Positions 22,080-31,167 of a stretch of DNA of 64,000 nucleotides are shown one piece after another (position 1 is the first letter of the stretch; each line of letters begins with the position of its first letter). The notes below the pieces were generated by a model. It did no database searches and was not told where the DNA came from. It worked only from the letters and a program-made list of their open reading frames with translations. The position numbers and the translations under genes are program-made. The DNA is taken from assembly GCA_008477525.1 (NCBI GenBank), contig SPDT01000004.1, forward strand, positions 434,001-498,000, in the 5' to 3' direction. The DNA comes from Hypomyces perniciosus (Eukaryota; Ascomycota; Sordariomycetes; Hypocreales; Hypocreaceae).

Positions 22080-22944
22080 GGTTTAACACGAGTATCGAGT
22101 CTTCTGTCTGTGCCAATACTTCTTCGGTTAGTTTCACGAAGGTTTCTCTAGATAGTTGTAGTAAAAATACTGCTCACGCTTCTATTATATGCACCAAGTG
22201 AGAGGACCAAAATCCGGTTTCTCTCTCTGCACAGCGAGGCACAGTCAGGTAAATTGGCACGAATTTTCTGGTACCTACCTTTGCCACAACATTACTTGCA
22301 CTAGATGCCATTGGAGCGTCATGGTGAGAACCCATGACTTGCATAGGGATGCAACCATCAAGCTGATATGACGCAGCTGGGTCATAACCACGCTTCCGAA
22401 AGCATCTATATTGTGGAAATTCTTGTTTCATGAGGTGCTATCCTTCTTTTTTCAGAATGACTTGTGACATAGTCGTATCATGTCGAACTCGGTCAGGGAT
22501 TCCCAAGCTGAACAACCTGTGCTATGACGAACAGGGCTTATGGGAGGAGGGCTGCTTTGACAACTTGACAGCGATTCTCTTGCTTCAAGACAAGCCACGG
22601 ATGTGGCATTTGGGTATCGGATTCGTTTAAAACATGGCACTAGCTCAGTTAATCTATCAGCAGGTTTCTGACAGCCAGCAACGTCTCCATGGTAGACAGG
22701 CTATCCAACTAGGCTGGCGCCACCACTCAAGAGCACCGTGACAATTATTGATCTTATGAAACTGGATATTAGCTTGATACATTGACACACATGATCACAG
22801 CTGAAGTCCGGGGCGTGACGTAGGTTCTAGGATAGATTGCTTCAGCAGGGATTCATTGGTTAAACCTGCAACTAGCCTGAAATCCACGCCAACTGTGGCT
22901 TGGCTTGCTTCCTTCAAACCAAACTACACTTTTTACTTCCAAGA
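22080..22944. other. Intergenic region
   Basis: It lies between the large DUF3659 gene and the small DUF3659-like gene. No protein-like frame or repeat array was seen. It should contain the promoter of the large gene and the 3' region of the next. Confidence 0.4.
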
Positions 22945-23625
22945 TTATTTCTCTCTCTCGAGAACAGTAGGTATCTTGATGATCAATTGAATGCCATCAT
23001 GCGTTGACTTGATATCAAGATAGACTTCTGATGGGCTTGGTTTCGCTGGCGACTGTTTGGCTGTGTCATCAGAATTTCTAGGCGACGTTGATCTACCCGT
23101 ATTCTTTTGCTCAGCAGCAGTCCAGCCAGAGCCTTCACTCGCATAGAATGAAGGATCATGGATCTTGCCGATGACAATGCCTTCTTTGTTGTAAATGGTT
23201 CCGGATTCATCCACCTTCAGGCCGCCTTGGAGATCCTTTAGTGGAGGATTCGCATGGTTTTCTGACACCCAACCCGCTACTTCTCCAGAGCTGTCAAAGA
23301 CTTCTCCAGACTCAGATACAGGCCGTCCAACCATGGATGGCAGATCGCCTTCGATAGAGCCGAGAACAGTTCCGTCCCAGTCTAGAACATTGCCAAATTC
23401 ATCCACAAACTTGCCGACAAGACCTCGTGCACGACTTGACAGCAATTCTTCAGGCACGAGAGATTTTATTTTGGGAATCACGATTTCGGGGTGACCACTC
23501 CGATGAGGTTCCTCTGATTTATCTGATCGTGGTAGTATGATGAGCCTCTGTTTGGGCTGCTCTGGTAGTATGTTGTCTTGCTCCAGTGAATGTGCTTCCT
23601 CGGGAGATGATGAATGCGGTACCAT
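22945..23625 (-). CDS. Small DUF3659-like protein
   Basis: A single-exon, 226-residue hydrophilic protein without a signal peptide or membrane segment. Its middle part carries units related to those of the large neighbour, for example GLVGKFVDEFGNVLDWDGTV, PVSESGEVFDSSGEVAGWV and KVDESGTIYNKEGIVIGKIH. The C-terminus (SEVYLDIKSTHDGIQLIIKI) is a predicted beta-rich tail that alternates polar and hydrophobic residues, in the style of the short tails in the two genes that follow. It lies on the same strand as the large DUF3659 gene, 866 bases from its start. The function is unknown; co-location suggests a related role. Confidence 0.82.
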   Translation of the reverse strand: MVPHSSSPEEAHSLEQDNILPEQPKQRLIILPRSDKSEEPHRSGHPEIVIPKIKSLVPEELLSSRARGLVGKFVDEFGNVLDWDGTVLGSIEGDLPSMVGRPVSESGEVFDSSGEVAGWVSENHANPPLKDLQGGLKVDESGTIYNKEGIVIGKIHDPSFYASEGSGWTAAEQKNTGRSTSPRNSDDTAKQSPAKPSPSEVYLDIKSTHDGIQLIIKIPTVLEREK

Positions 23626-24523
23626 TGCAGAGTTGGTATTTTAGAAGAAATGCTAAGCTGTTGCGAATCTGTGAGTCATGTTGTGTCTCCTAGGACAACG
23701 ATGAGAAACAGAGCAGAACTGTCTATCGCTTTTAACACATTATCTGCATCTAGTAAATATGTAGATATTTTGGCAACCCGTCCCCATCATGCGTAGCATA
23801 AGCGGTCAGAATCTTTTGCGCTACGCATGGATTGACCCTTTTCTCCAGCTCACAAGATCCTCAGCCACAAGATTTGCAAAGTATATTGATAAACAAGGAT
23901 CTGTATTCTCGGAGCATTTCTCCCGCTCGGCATTTGTTCCGAACCGGAGTGATATATCTAGTTAGGTAGCCGCAAGACCTATTACGTGCATACTTCGTAC
24001 TTTGTACAAAGGCTTACAACATGAGGTCAGGATGTGGCGTTGGTCTAAGAAAGCTTGACGGGGCCTCCTCCATCTTGAATGCAGGAAAATAGAGAAAACA
24101 TGACCGCTCTTCACGTGGATTGTATCACATGCGTCTTCACTCCTTAGTACAAGGACAGACGTGACAGCTATAATGGCCATGACATGACACCACGATGAAA
24201 TAATTGGTTTACATCATTGCTGTTGTGTTCCCATCTCATTCTAACCTAAAATGAAAGAACCAACACCAACTCATTCCACCATCGTCAAATTGACGTAGAA
24301 TAATGGAAAGGTGAACGCCTTTCGTTAGTTCCTGGTTGATTGAAATGTGCACAATTAGCCAATTGGCCCTGTTCAAAAACGTCTCGCTCTAGCCCGTCCT
24401 AGAGAGAAAGATGCGTCACCGCCGCATGTGAGATACATTTCGTTTGGAAGAATAGGTATATTGGAACTGTAAGGGATGAAGCGAAAAAAAGAAAGGATGA
24501 TGAACAGAGGGAGGGGGTGCCAC
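23626..24523. other. Intergenic region
   Basis: About 900 bases with no supportable gene. It contains the promoter side of the 226-residue gene and the 3' side of the 134-residue gene. Confidence 0.4.
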
Positions 24524-24928
24524 TCACAGCAATGCCAGCTCCAGGTCACCATGGATCTTCGCCTTCAGCTGGATCTCGATATCCAGGTTTAGGTCCAGCC
24601 GCAGTCGCAGGGTGTCCTTTTTGCCGTCTTTCTCCGAGCCTTTACTCTGATCTATGGTCTTGTTGGCGACGTTCCCAAGCGTGTTGGTCACTCCGCTGAC
24701 GGCCCTTTCTGCCGTGTCCTCGACGCCGGTCACGGGCAACTGGTCCAACGGCAAGTTGGAAAGACTCTTCCCGCCAGGACGTTTTGAGCTTCTGGACACT
24801 TTCTTCGTCTCTCTCGCTCGACGCGGGGGCTGTGGTGGTGGTGGCGCTGGTGATTCGTCGCCAGATATTGACAGTTCCTCAGCAGTGTCTGCCGATGTGC
24901 GCTCTTTTTCCATCGTGGGAGAAGACAT
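24524..24928 (-). CDS. Small hydrophilic protein with conserved C-terminal beta motif
   Basis: A 134-residue protein with a Ser/Glu-rich start, a Pro-rich segment (ESPAPPPPQPPRRARETK), a basic stretch and a central helix-prone part (EDTAERAVSGVTNTLGNVAN). The C-terminus LRLRLDLNLDIEIQLKAK continues IHGDLELALL. It is almost identical to the C-terminus of the 160-residue protein at 26705, although their N-termini share nothing but low complexity. The alternating Leu/Asp/Lys pattern suggests an amphipathic beta hairpin. The TGA stop sits inside GTGAGT, a perfect splice donor, so a spliced form with a different last residue or tail is possible. Function unknown. Confidence 0.72.
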   Translation of the reverse strand: MSSPTMEKERTSADTAEELSISGDESPAPPPPQPPRRARETKKVSRSSKRPGGKSLSNLPLDQLPVTGVEDTAERAVSGVTNTLGNVANKTIDQSKGSEKDGKKDTLRLRLDLNLDIEIQLKAKIHGDLELALL

Positions 24929-25306
24929 AGATATAGTTGACCGTTGGGAGTAATAAAAGAAACTTCAACTCCGGCGTAGATTTGGGAGTACAGAACAGAA
25001 GAGTATGTGCAAACTTGCTCAACCTGCTTGTCGACATGCGACAATTGATACCCGGATCACAAAGGTGATATACATACCCATCGATGCAGCAGGTTTTCCA
25101 CAACCCATCTTGTCTCTCAGCTGATGAGATCATGATGAGATTTCATCTTTTTCCTACCAGACATAATTGATCGACATAGGGGTATCTGGGACATGCTTGT
25201 GCCAAAAGTTGCATGCATACATTAGGCATGCTCACGCCACGCCCTCCGCAGCTACCCATGACTATTCAAGCCATGCCATGCCACCGCCGTTCCACCTCGT
25301 CACCCA
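24929..25306. other. Intergenic region
   Basis: About 380 bases between two minus-strand genes. No further gene was seen. Confidence 0.35.
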
Positions 25307-26079
25307 TCAGGCATCCTTGCCTCTTACATACCGGCTTTCCACCCCAAGCAAGAGTCTCCTTCGCAATCTCAGAGCCATACAATGCCCCGTGCTTTCTGCG
25401 GCCAACATCCTGTGTCCGGGATCCCAGTAGACCAACCAACGTGGCTCTCCGTCTCCGTCTCCGTCTCCATCATTCTCACAATTGGCTATGAAAGACTCAT
25501 GGTCGCCTTCCAGGGTCAAAAAACATTCGTCGTCACTCCAGCCCCATGGTCCAATGATGTGGCCAATGGTATCTTTGCGCCCCCCGTACTCCACTGCGTG
25601 CGTGTCCTTGTTGACAAAGACCCAGTTGAGCATGGGGGGATCGTCTGAGATGGTGCTGACCAACCCGAGGTGCTGCTCTTCACTCGGATAAGTGAAATAG
25701 TATCCGCAAAACTGGTGTCCTGTAACTTGAACATCTCCAGGACGATTGACAAGTAGCTATCGCAATAGCCATCTGTTAGTCATGTTGCCAATGTAGGGTC
25801 ATTCTGGAGAATCCATACCCTTCCACTCTTCAGCACACAAAACGTTGTCTCGTGTGCTTTCCCCTCAATATCAAACGTCGCGGTGAGGTGAAACTTCTCC
25901 TTCTCCTTGTTCGCGGCGTTTTGCTTCTTCTGTACACTAATTGCTTGACCAACCCCGGTAACAGTAGGTATGGCCGCGATGGATAGAAGCCCAATGACCA
26001 TGGTGGAGAGCACGTACGGACTGTTTTCACTGTCGCGTTGGACATGAAGGTTGCTAGACGATTGAGGGATATAGACATG
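25307..26079 (-). CDS. Conserved fungal protein of unknown function, N-terminus unresolved
   Basis: Two exons are clear: one ending at 25819 and one at 25756-25307, joined across a 62-nt intron (donor GTATGG, acceptor ATAG) in phase 0. The first includes NSPYVLSTMVIGLLSIAAIP, a probable membrane or signal segment, followed by a Lys/Gln/Asn-rich stretch. The second has QVTGHQFCGYYFTYPSEE, MLNWVFVNKDTHAVEYGGRK, GHIIGPWGWSDDE and LRRRLLLGVESRYVRG. From memory these belong to a conserved family of uncharacterised proteins in filamentous ascomycetes. The frame is open to about 26118 but lacks an upstream ATG. Either translation starts at 26001 or a short 5' exon further upstream supplies the start; 26079 is a provisional limit. 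A run of Asp-Gly (DGDGDGDGE) is unusual. Confidence 0.72.
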
Positions 26080-26704
26080 ACGTCTCTTATGGATGGCTGT
26101 TATATTGTCATCCCCCCATCATGCCCAGCTCTCATTCATCGAGATCGTCCAGCAGAGGTAGATGTGAGCTAAGACCTTGCCTGACCTGGAATCCATATGC
26201 TCTAGTCATCCGCACCGTCTCCCCGAGGTGACCTCATAACTTCCCTCTCACATCCTCTCACATCCTGATTCAACAATTACCACGTCATCATCTGGTTCAT
26301 TTCTCCAATTCATCATCACCGTCTTGTTAGTGGCGATGGTCGTAACTCTGGCTTGACGTCCCAAGTCTGGCGTCGAAGCCCATCTGATCTCATCGAGACA
26401 AATGCGACAATCCTTGATTGCGTCACTGGGCTCCAAAGCACCCTGAAAGAACCTGGTCCAGCAACCACGAGGACTGAGCCCCAAAAGCCAGTGTTGTAAC
26501 ATATGTCCTGTGCCTGATACATGGTATCTTAATTACATCTGTGACAAAAAACTGACATTTCGGGGCCTTTCCAGTATAACATATCTCACTTTTTGTCGTG
26601 TACCAACGAGTAATTAGCGAATACCGCAAGCACACAGGAAAAATCACATATGGCTTCCAAGGTCGGATGACTTCTGCTCAAACCTATACCCTCCAAGGAC
26701 TCTT
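26080..26704. other. Divergent intergenic region
   Basis: It lies between the start of the conserved unknown gene (minus) and the 160-residue gene (plus), so it probably carries both promoters and perhaps a short 5' exon of the former. No repeats were seen. Confidence 0.4.
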
Positions 26705-27187
26705 ATGTTAACAACTTCGCAGACATCGGACAAAACTAAGGGTCCTCCACCACCCAAAGCGGATCCAGAAGACGATGAAGATTCCGGTCCCGAATATGAT
26801 GATGCACAGGACGGAAGACTGGAAGAATTGAGCGATGACAGCTCAGGCGGTCGAGATGACGGTGACGAGCCCGCAACACCACCTCCTCCAGATCCTCGGA
26901 GATCCAGTGGCCGCCGGAAGACTCGAGTCCAGACTGAACCAAAGAAACGACCTCAGTTCCAGAATCAACTGTCGGAGGTCGACGGCTTTGACGAGCGTGG
27001 CAGAGGGATGATCCGAAGACCACAGAATCAAGAGCATATGATGGGCCCACAGACTGGCGGCCAGGTGCAACCCAACAAGAAGGAAGAGGGGAAGAATCCG
27101 TTAAAGCTGAGACTGGACCTGAACTTGGATATTCAAATCGAGTTAAAGGCCAAGATTCACGGCGACCTGACTTTAACTTTGCTGTAA
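26705..27187 (+). CDS. Small acidic protein with the same conserved C-terminal beta motif
   Basis: A 160-residue protein. It is strongly acidic in residues 15-60 (DPEDDEDSGPEYDDAQDGR), then Pro-rich and basic, and ends in LKLRLDLNLDIQIELKAK followed by IHGDLTLTLL. The tail matches that of the 134-residue protein at 24524 at 23 or 24 of 28 aligned positions. The TAA stop overlaps GTAAGAAC, a good donor. A matching branch site and acceptor (CACTAACAG) end at 27250, and splicing there would give a protein ending LLN with a stop at 27257. The two forms differ only in the final residue. Function unknown; it sits at the edge of the DUF3659 block on the opposite strand. Confidence 0.72.
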   Translation: MLTTSQTSDKTKGPPPPKADPEDDEDSGPEYDDAQDGRLEELSDDSSGGRDDGDEPATPPPPDPRRSSGRRKTRVQTEPKKRPQFQNQLSEVDGFDERGRGMIRRPQNQEHMMGPQTGGQVQPNKKEEGKNPLKLRLDLNLDIQIELKAKIHGDLTLTLL

Positions 27188-27358
27188 GAACTTTCCCTTT
27201 CCTTGGTATCTCGGGTGATTGACTTGAAGTGACTTGACTGACACTAACAGCAATTGAATAGGGAGAGCTTGTAATCACAGACGCGCCTGGAAGGGAGGTT
27301 CTTAGGTGTTGTGCATTAGATTATCATTAAATGGGATTGACGCTGCCCGAGCGAATCA

Positions 27359-28494
27359 TTATCCGTGTATCACGTCCCAAAGCGATTTATACCACACATT
27401 ATGCTTCACGCCGTGCTCTATCCGTCCCGTCTCATTGACCAAGGGCATGCATTTAAAGGCATCGGCAAAAACGTTTAAGCACTTGCTCCGAGCTTCCATG
27501 TGGCCTGGTTTTCTGCTGATGCCGCCTGCGGGGTCCAGGTTGACGTACTGATGGCGTCCACGGACGAGCAGAGGTCCTGAGCCTGTAAGCGTCGAAGCGA
27601 CGAAGTTGAGGGCAATATCCTCGCAGTTGAAGGCACTGTCCACGTATTCGCGGATCATGGTTGCTGCCGGATCGTCGGAGAAATAGTAATCGAGGAAGGC
27701 TATGTGCGTGAATGCGAGGTTAGTCAGGACCATAGAGTAGACATCCTGATGCTCTCTCTGGGAGCAGAAGTTGTAATTCCACTCGCCTGTTGGGGCGAGT
27801 GAGGCACAGCGGGCAAGGGCACCAGTCATTCTATCCTGGCCGAATTTCCGCCATGTCTGGAAGACGAACTCCAGATCTTCGGGGCGATAAAACACGTCGT
27901 CGTCGGAGAGCAGAATGGCCTTGGTGCGGTACTCGGGGTCTGGCCACAGCTTCTCATTGAGACTGTCGCGCGGGGGTTTTCGGTACCTGACAGCGACGCC
28001 ATGCTCGGAGATGAAGCCATCCGGTTCCTTTTCGTCAAAGTTGTTCCATAACACGATGATTTCAAGAAGGGACGGAATCTTGGTGGATAAGAGTGTGCGG
28101 AGAGTACGCTCAAGCTCCTTTGGGCGATGGAACGTAGACATAGCGATTCTGTGGATCAGGGTTCATCAGTCTGTGATTCCATGCTTCATCTGGGGGAAAC
28201 ATACGTGAACTTCTCCTCCATGAGGCCCCCATATTTGGACTCGGCTGTCGCCCGCCATGATGCTACAGGCCGCGTAGAGTTATGACCCCCGCGATTACTG
28301 CTACACAGAGGATTCTTGGGCTCCAATGCTGGGACGCCTGGTGATTGTTTGGCCCGTCCAACGGCCGGCAAACCTGGGTCGAAGTGGGTAATTAGAAGAA
28401 TGATGGAGACAATGGAGAGAGCCAGGGCAAGCAGGACAGTGACAACTCTTCTAGAGCGGCGAATCTGCAGGGGGGAGAGACAAGATGATGCCAT
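27359..28494 (-). CDS. GT64-type (exostosin/EXTL2-like) glycosyltransferase
   Basis: There are two exons, 28494-28205 and 28148-27359, joined across a 56-nt intron to read EEKFTIAMSTFHRP; 359 residues. It is a type II Golgi/ER membrane protein: a short basic tail, one membrane segment (VVTVLLALALSIVSIILLI), then a lumenal catalytic domain. ILLSDDDVFYRPEDLEFVF contains the metal-binding DxD, and NCEDIALNFVAS matches the conserved C-terminal acidic motif of exostosin-like N-acetylhexosaminyl transferases. An in-frame Met at 28617 would add 41 mostly basic residues. The sugar donor and acceptor are not readable from sequence. It is transcribed divergently from the GT32-like gene at 30073. Confidence 0.87.
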
Positions 28495-28873
28495 CGCGAA
28501 GCCCTTCTGGCGCCTCAGAAACCTGCCAACAAGCCATCGTATGATCTTCTGGCCAAGATATCGCGAGACCAACAGACAGTCTCGCCGAGAAGAGTGGTCA
28601 GGTGACCTGAAATGCACAATTGGCTGCGTGACGTAACTCGTGCAGGATACATGATACTTGCTCGGTACGTACTTGCGACTTTGAGAAGCATAAGGGAAGG
28701 AGTGAGTCGGACTGAGTCCCGGGAAGCACGGGGCACTAAAAAAAGTCTTGGCAACAGAGCCACAGCCACGTTGCGTTTTTTTTCTTTTAATTTTTTTTAG
28801 CTCTGATTTAAGCCATTATTACCATGGATGTCATCAATTCTACTGTTTCGAGTTAATCGCCTTTAGGGTTATA

Positions 28874-28950
28874 GTACGAAGTACTTCGTAGATTTACGTG
28901 TATCGATCCGCGTAGTACGGAGTAGATAGTAGATAGTACGAAGTACATAC
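28874..28950. repeat. Palindromic microrepeat cluster
   Basis: GTACGAAGTACTTCGTA is followed by GTAGTACGGAGTA and GTACGAAGTAC within 77 bases. These are the same elements as at 13549-13624. Confidence 0.65.
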
Positions 28951-30026
28951 AGACTAGTAGTACATAGCACCAACGTTGAATGCACAATGAGGTGTTATTA
29001 GAGAACGTTGCTTTGTTCAAATAAGAGAAATATGTTCTCATACAGATCTTTTATACTTTAGGCGTCTGCATCACTAAACTGAGTCGTATCTCCAGGTTGA
29101 AACACTGGATCCTAAAAGTCGTCAAGATGCCAAAAATAACAGCCACCAGTAGGACACAAAAAGTGACAAAAAGTGCTGATAAATTGATTCAAAGGCTGTC
29201 TGTTGACAGGGGCAAGGTACGGAGAATATGCCATTTTCCATCCTCCGAAATCCGATTTTCCTCTTCAACGCGCTTTGCACTGACCTCTTCGATTCCGATC
29301 TCTCCGTTGGCCATATCCAGAGCCATTTCCTTCAGCCAATCACCAATATGTACTGTCTGTGCCACCCTACCGCACTAGGTGCAGCAGCTTATAAACTCCA
29401 ACAGGGATGACTTTTGTTGTATGTACATTTTATTTTATTTTGTGATTTATAACGTCATCACCACCAGCCACGCTGGAACGCGGCACTTGGCGACATGTGC
29501 CAAGGGCTTGGGATACTGCGAGAAATGGGCCTTGATCAGCAACGAGTACGAGTACATATTGATTATCCTCTGCAGATATGGAGCATTTACAAAGTAGGCA
29601 GTGGACTACTGTGTGTCTGAGACGCAAGAGGTACCGCGTGTGTACCCCGAGTCTCTTTAAGTCTGGGCAAACAAGCAAAATTATTAACACCTTACTTACA
29701 CGCCTTTGCTTGCCCCAGCGACAAGACATGTGAGAAAAAGCCAAGAAACGAACTGCGGTGATCCCCATCTAAAACACACGGGTGAAAGGGGAGGGCAGTG
29801 AGGGCGGTTTCCCTGTGTCCCCGTTCTCCGTGGCTCCCTCCTCTATGTACGAAGTATATTTTCCTGCCTATCAGTGATGATCTAACAAGATGATCTTCAT
29901 CCATCCATGCATACTATTACTATCTTACCTGCATCCCTTAACTTAACATTTCTGCCCTCAAGCAACTCAATCTATTCTCTCCCTCTCTCTCCCCCTTTCT
30001 CCTTCTCTCCCTCTTTGTCGTGCCAT

Positions 30027-30051
30027 CCATATCATATCATATCATATCATA
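30027..30051 (+). repeat. ATCAT microsatellite
   Basis: There are four perfect tandem ATCAT units plus a partial copy, 22 bases before the GT32-like start codon, in the presumed 5' untranslated region. Confidence 0.8.
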
Positions 30052-30072
30052 CCTACCTGTTAGCTGCCCATA

Positions 30073-31167
30073 ATGCGCACGCGAAATATCGTTGCGCTGT
30101 GCGTAGTCGCTGCTCTTTGGATCATCATCCTCTTCCGTCGCCATATCCACGAGCTCAGTGAAGTTGCCCTGACATACAGCACATTCTACCCTCTCCTACA
30201 ACGACATCCAAGCATTCTTTACCGATACCCAGAACATCACAATGGCGCCTCAGACTCATCTTCATTATCATCATCACCGTCACGACCACCCATAGTGCCC
30301 AAGATCATCAACCAGATTGCTCTTGGAAACGCCAGCCTCGAAAAGTACCAGACTGCCATCCAGAGCTGCACATCACTCCATCCAGACTGGAAACATCAGC
30401 TCTGGACCGACGACAATGCCACTGCCTTCATCTCCCACAACTACCCCGAAATCCTCCCTCACTACGTTGGCTATGCTCAGAACATCCAGAGAGCCAACAT
30501 CCTGCGCTATGCCCTTCTTCATAAAGACGGCGGCGTCTATCTCGACCTTGACATAACCTGCCGCATAACTCTCGACTCGACGCCCCTCATCCGTCTTCCC
30601 TTCGTCTCTCCCGGTGCGCATCCTGCGGGAGTAAACAATGCCTTCATCGCCGCACAACCTACTCACCCCTTCCTGGCCCAGATTCTAAAAGCCGTCCCCA
30701 GCCACAACCTGCACTGGCGCCTGCCTATGCGCATCCCGTACGTCGAAAACATGCTGAGCACTGGATGCATGTTCTTCTCCAACGAGTGGATGGTATATAT
30801 GCGAGACCTCATTGCCGGCCGCCAGGACGAGGACGTCTTTATTCTCGCCGACGAACACGGTGATATGGCGCCTCACATGCTTCGGGGCAAAGTCACCACT
30901 CCCATATTTGTACATGGCGGCGCAAGCAGCTGGCATGGTTGGGATGCCGCCATGTTCCTCATGATTGGAGACCACTACAGGTTATACCTGGGCATACTTT
31001 TTGCCGCTCTCACACCGATATTCGGATTGCTGTATCTCTGCTCGGCATCGCGAAGGCGGCCGGCTCTTCGCCGAAGATGTCGCTTCCTAGGCGGAATGTC
31101 GGCAAGGAACAGCTGGTCCCCGACAAGGAGAAGGAAGTCCAGTGTGACTGAGGGCTCTCCGGTTTGA
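30073..31167 (+). CDS. GT32-family glycosyltransferase (Och1/Sur1-like)
   Basis: A single-exon, 364-residue membrane protein. The N-terminal anchor is IVALCVVAALWIIILF. The catalytic domain begins at VPKIINQIALGN and carries the GT32 landmarks HPDWKHQLWTDDNA, YAQNIQRANILRYALL and DGGVYLDLDI, the last with the DxD motif. A second hydrophobic stretch near the C-terminus (YLGILFAALTPIFGLLYL) precedes a basic tail. Family members add mannose to glycoproteins or to inositol phosphoceramide; the C-terminal membrane segment is more like the Sur1/Csh1 branch, but this is inference. In IQRANILRY the position usually held by Asp in IQRAD is Asn. Confidence 0.88.
   Translation: MRTRNIVALCVVAALWIIILFRRHIHELSEVALTYSTFYPLLQRHPSILYRYPEHHNGASDSSSLSSSPSRPPIVPKIINQIALGNASLEKYQTAIQSCTSLHPDWKHQLWTDDNATAFISHNYPEILPHYVGYAQNIQRANILRYALLHKDGGVYLDLDITCRITLDSTPLIRLPFVSPGAHPAGVNNAFIAAQPTHPFLAQILKAVPSHNLHWRLPMRIPYVENMLSTGCMFFSNEWMVYMRDLIAGRQDEDVFILADEHGDMAPHMLRGKVTTPIFVHGGASSWHGWDAAMFLMIGDHYRLYLGILFAALTPIFGLLYLCSASRRRPALRRRCRFLGGMSARNSWSPTRRRKSSVTEGSPV

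Larger units (their letters stand above)
28495..30072. other. Divergent glycosyltransferase intergenic region
   Basis: About 1.6 kb between two divergent genes. It holds T-rich runs near 28778-28800, palindromic microrepeats at 28874-28950, and a pyrimidine-rich leader (29980-30020) with an ATCAT microsatellite just before the GT32-like start. No protein-like gene was seen. Confidence 0.5.

Noticed and set aside
29097..29420. Possible small gene between the glycosyltransferases
   Set aside because: No recognisable motif, no consistent splice structure and no coding bias.
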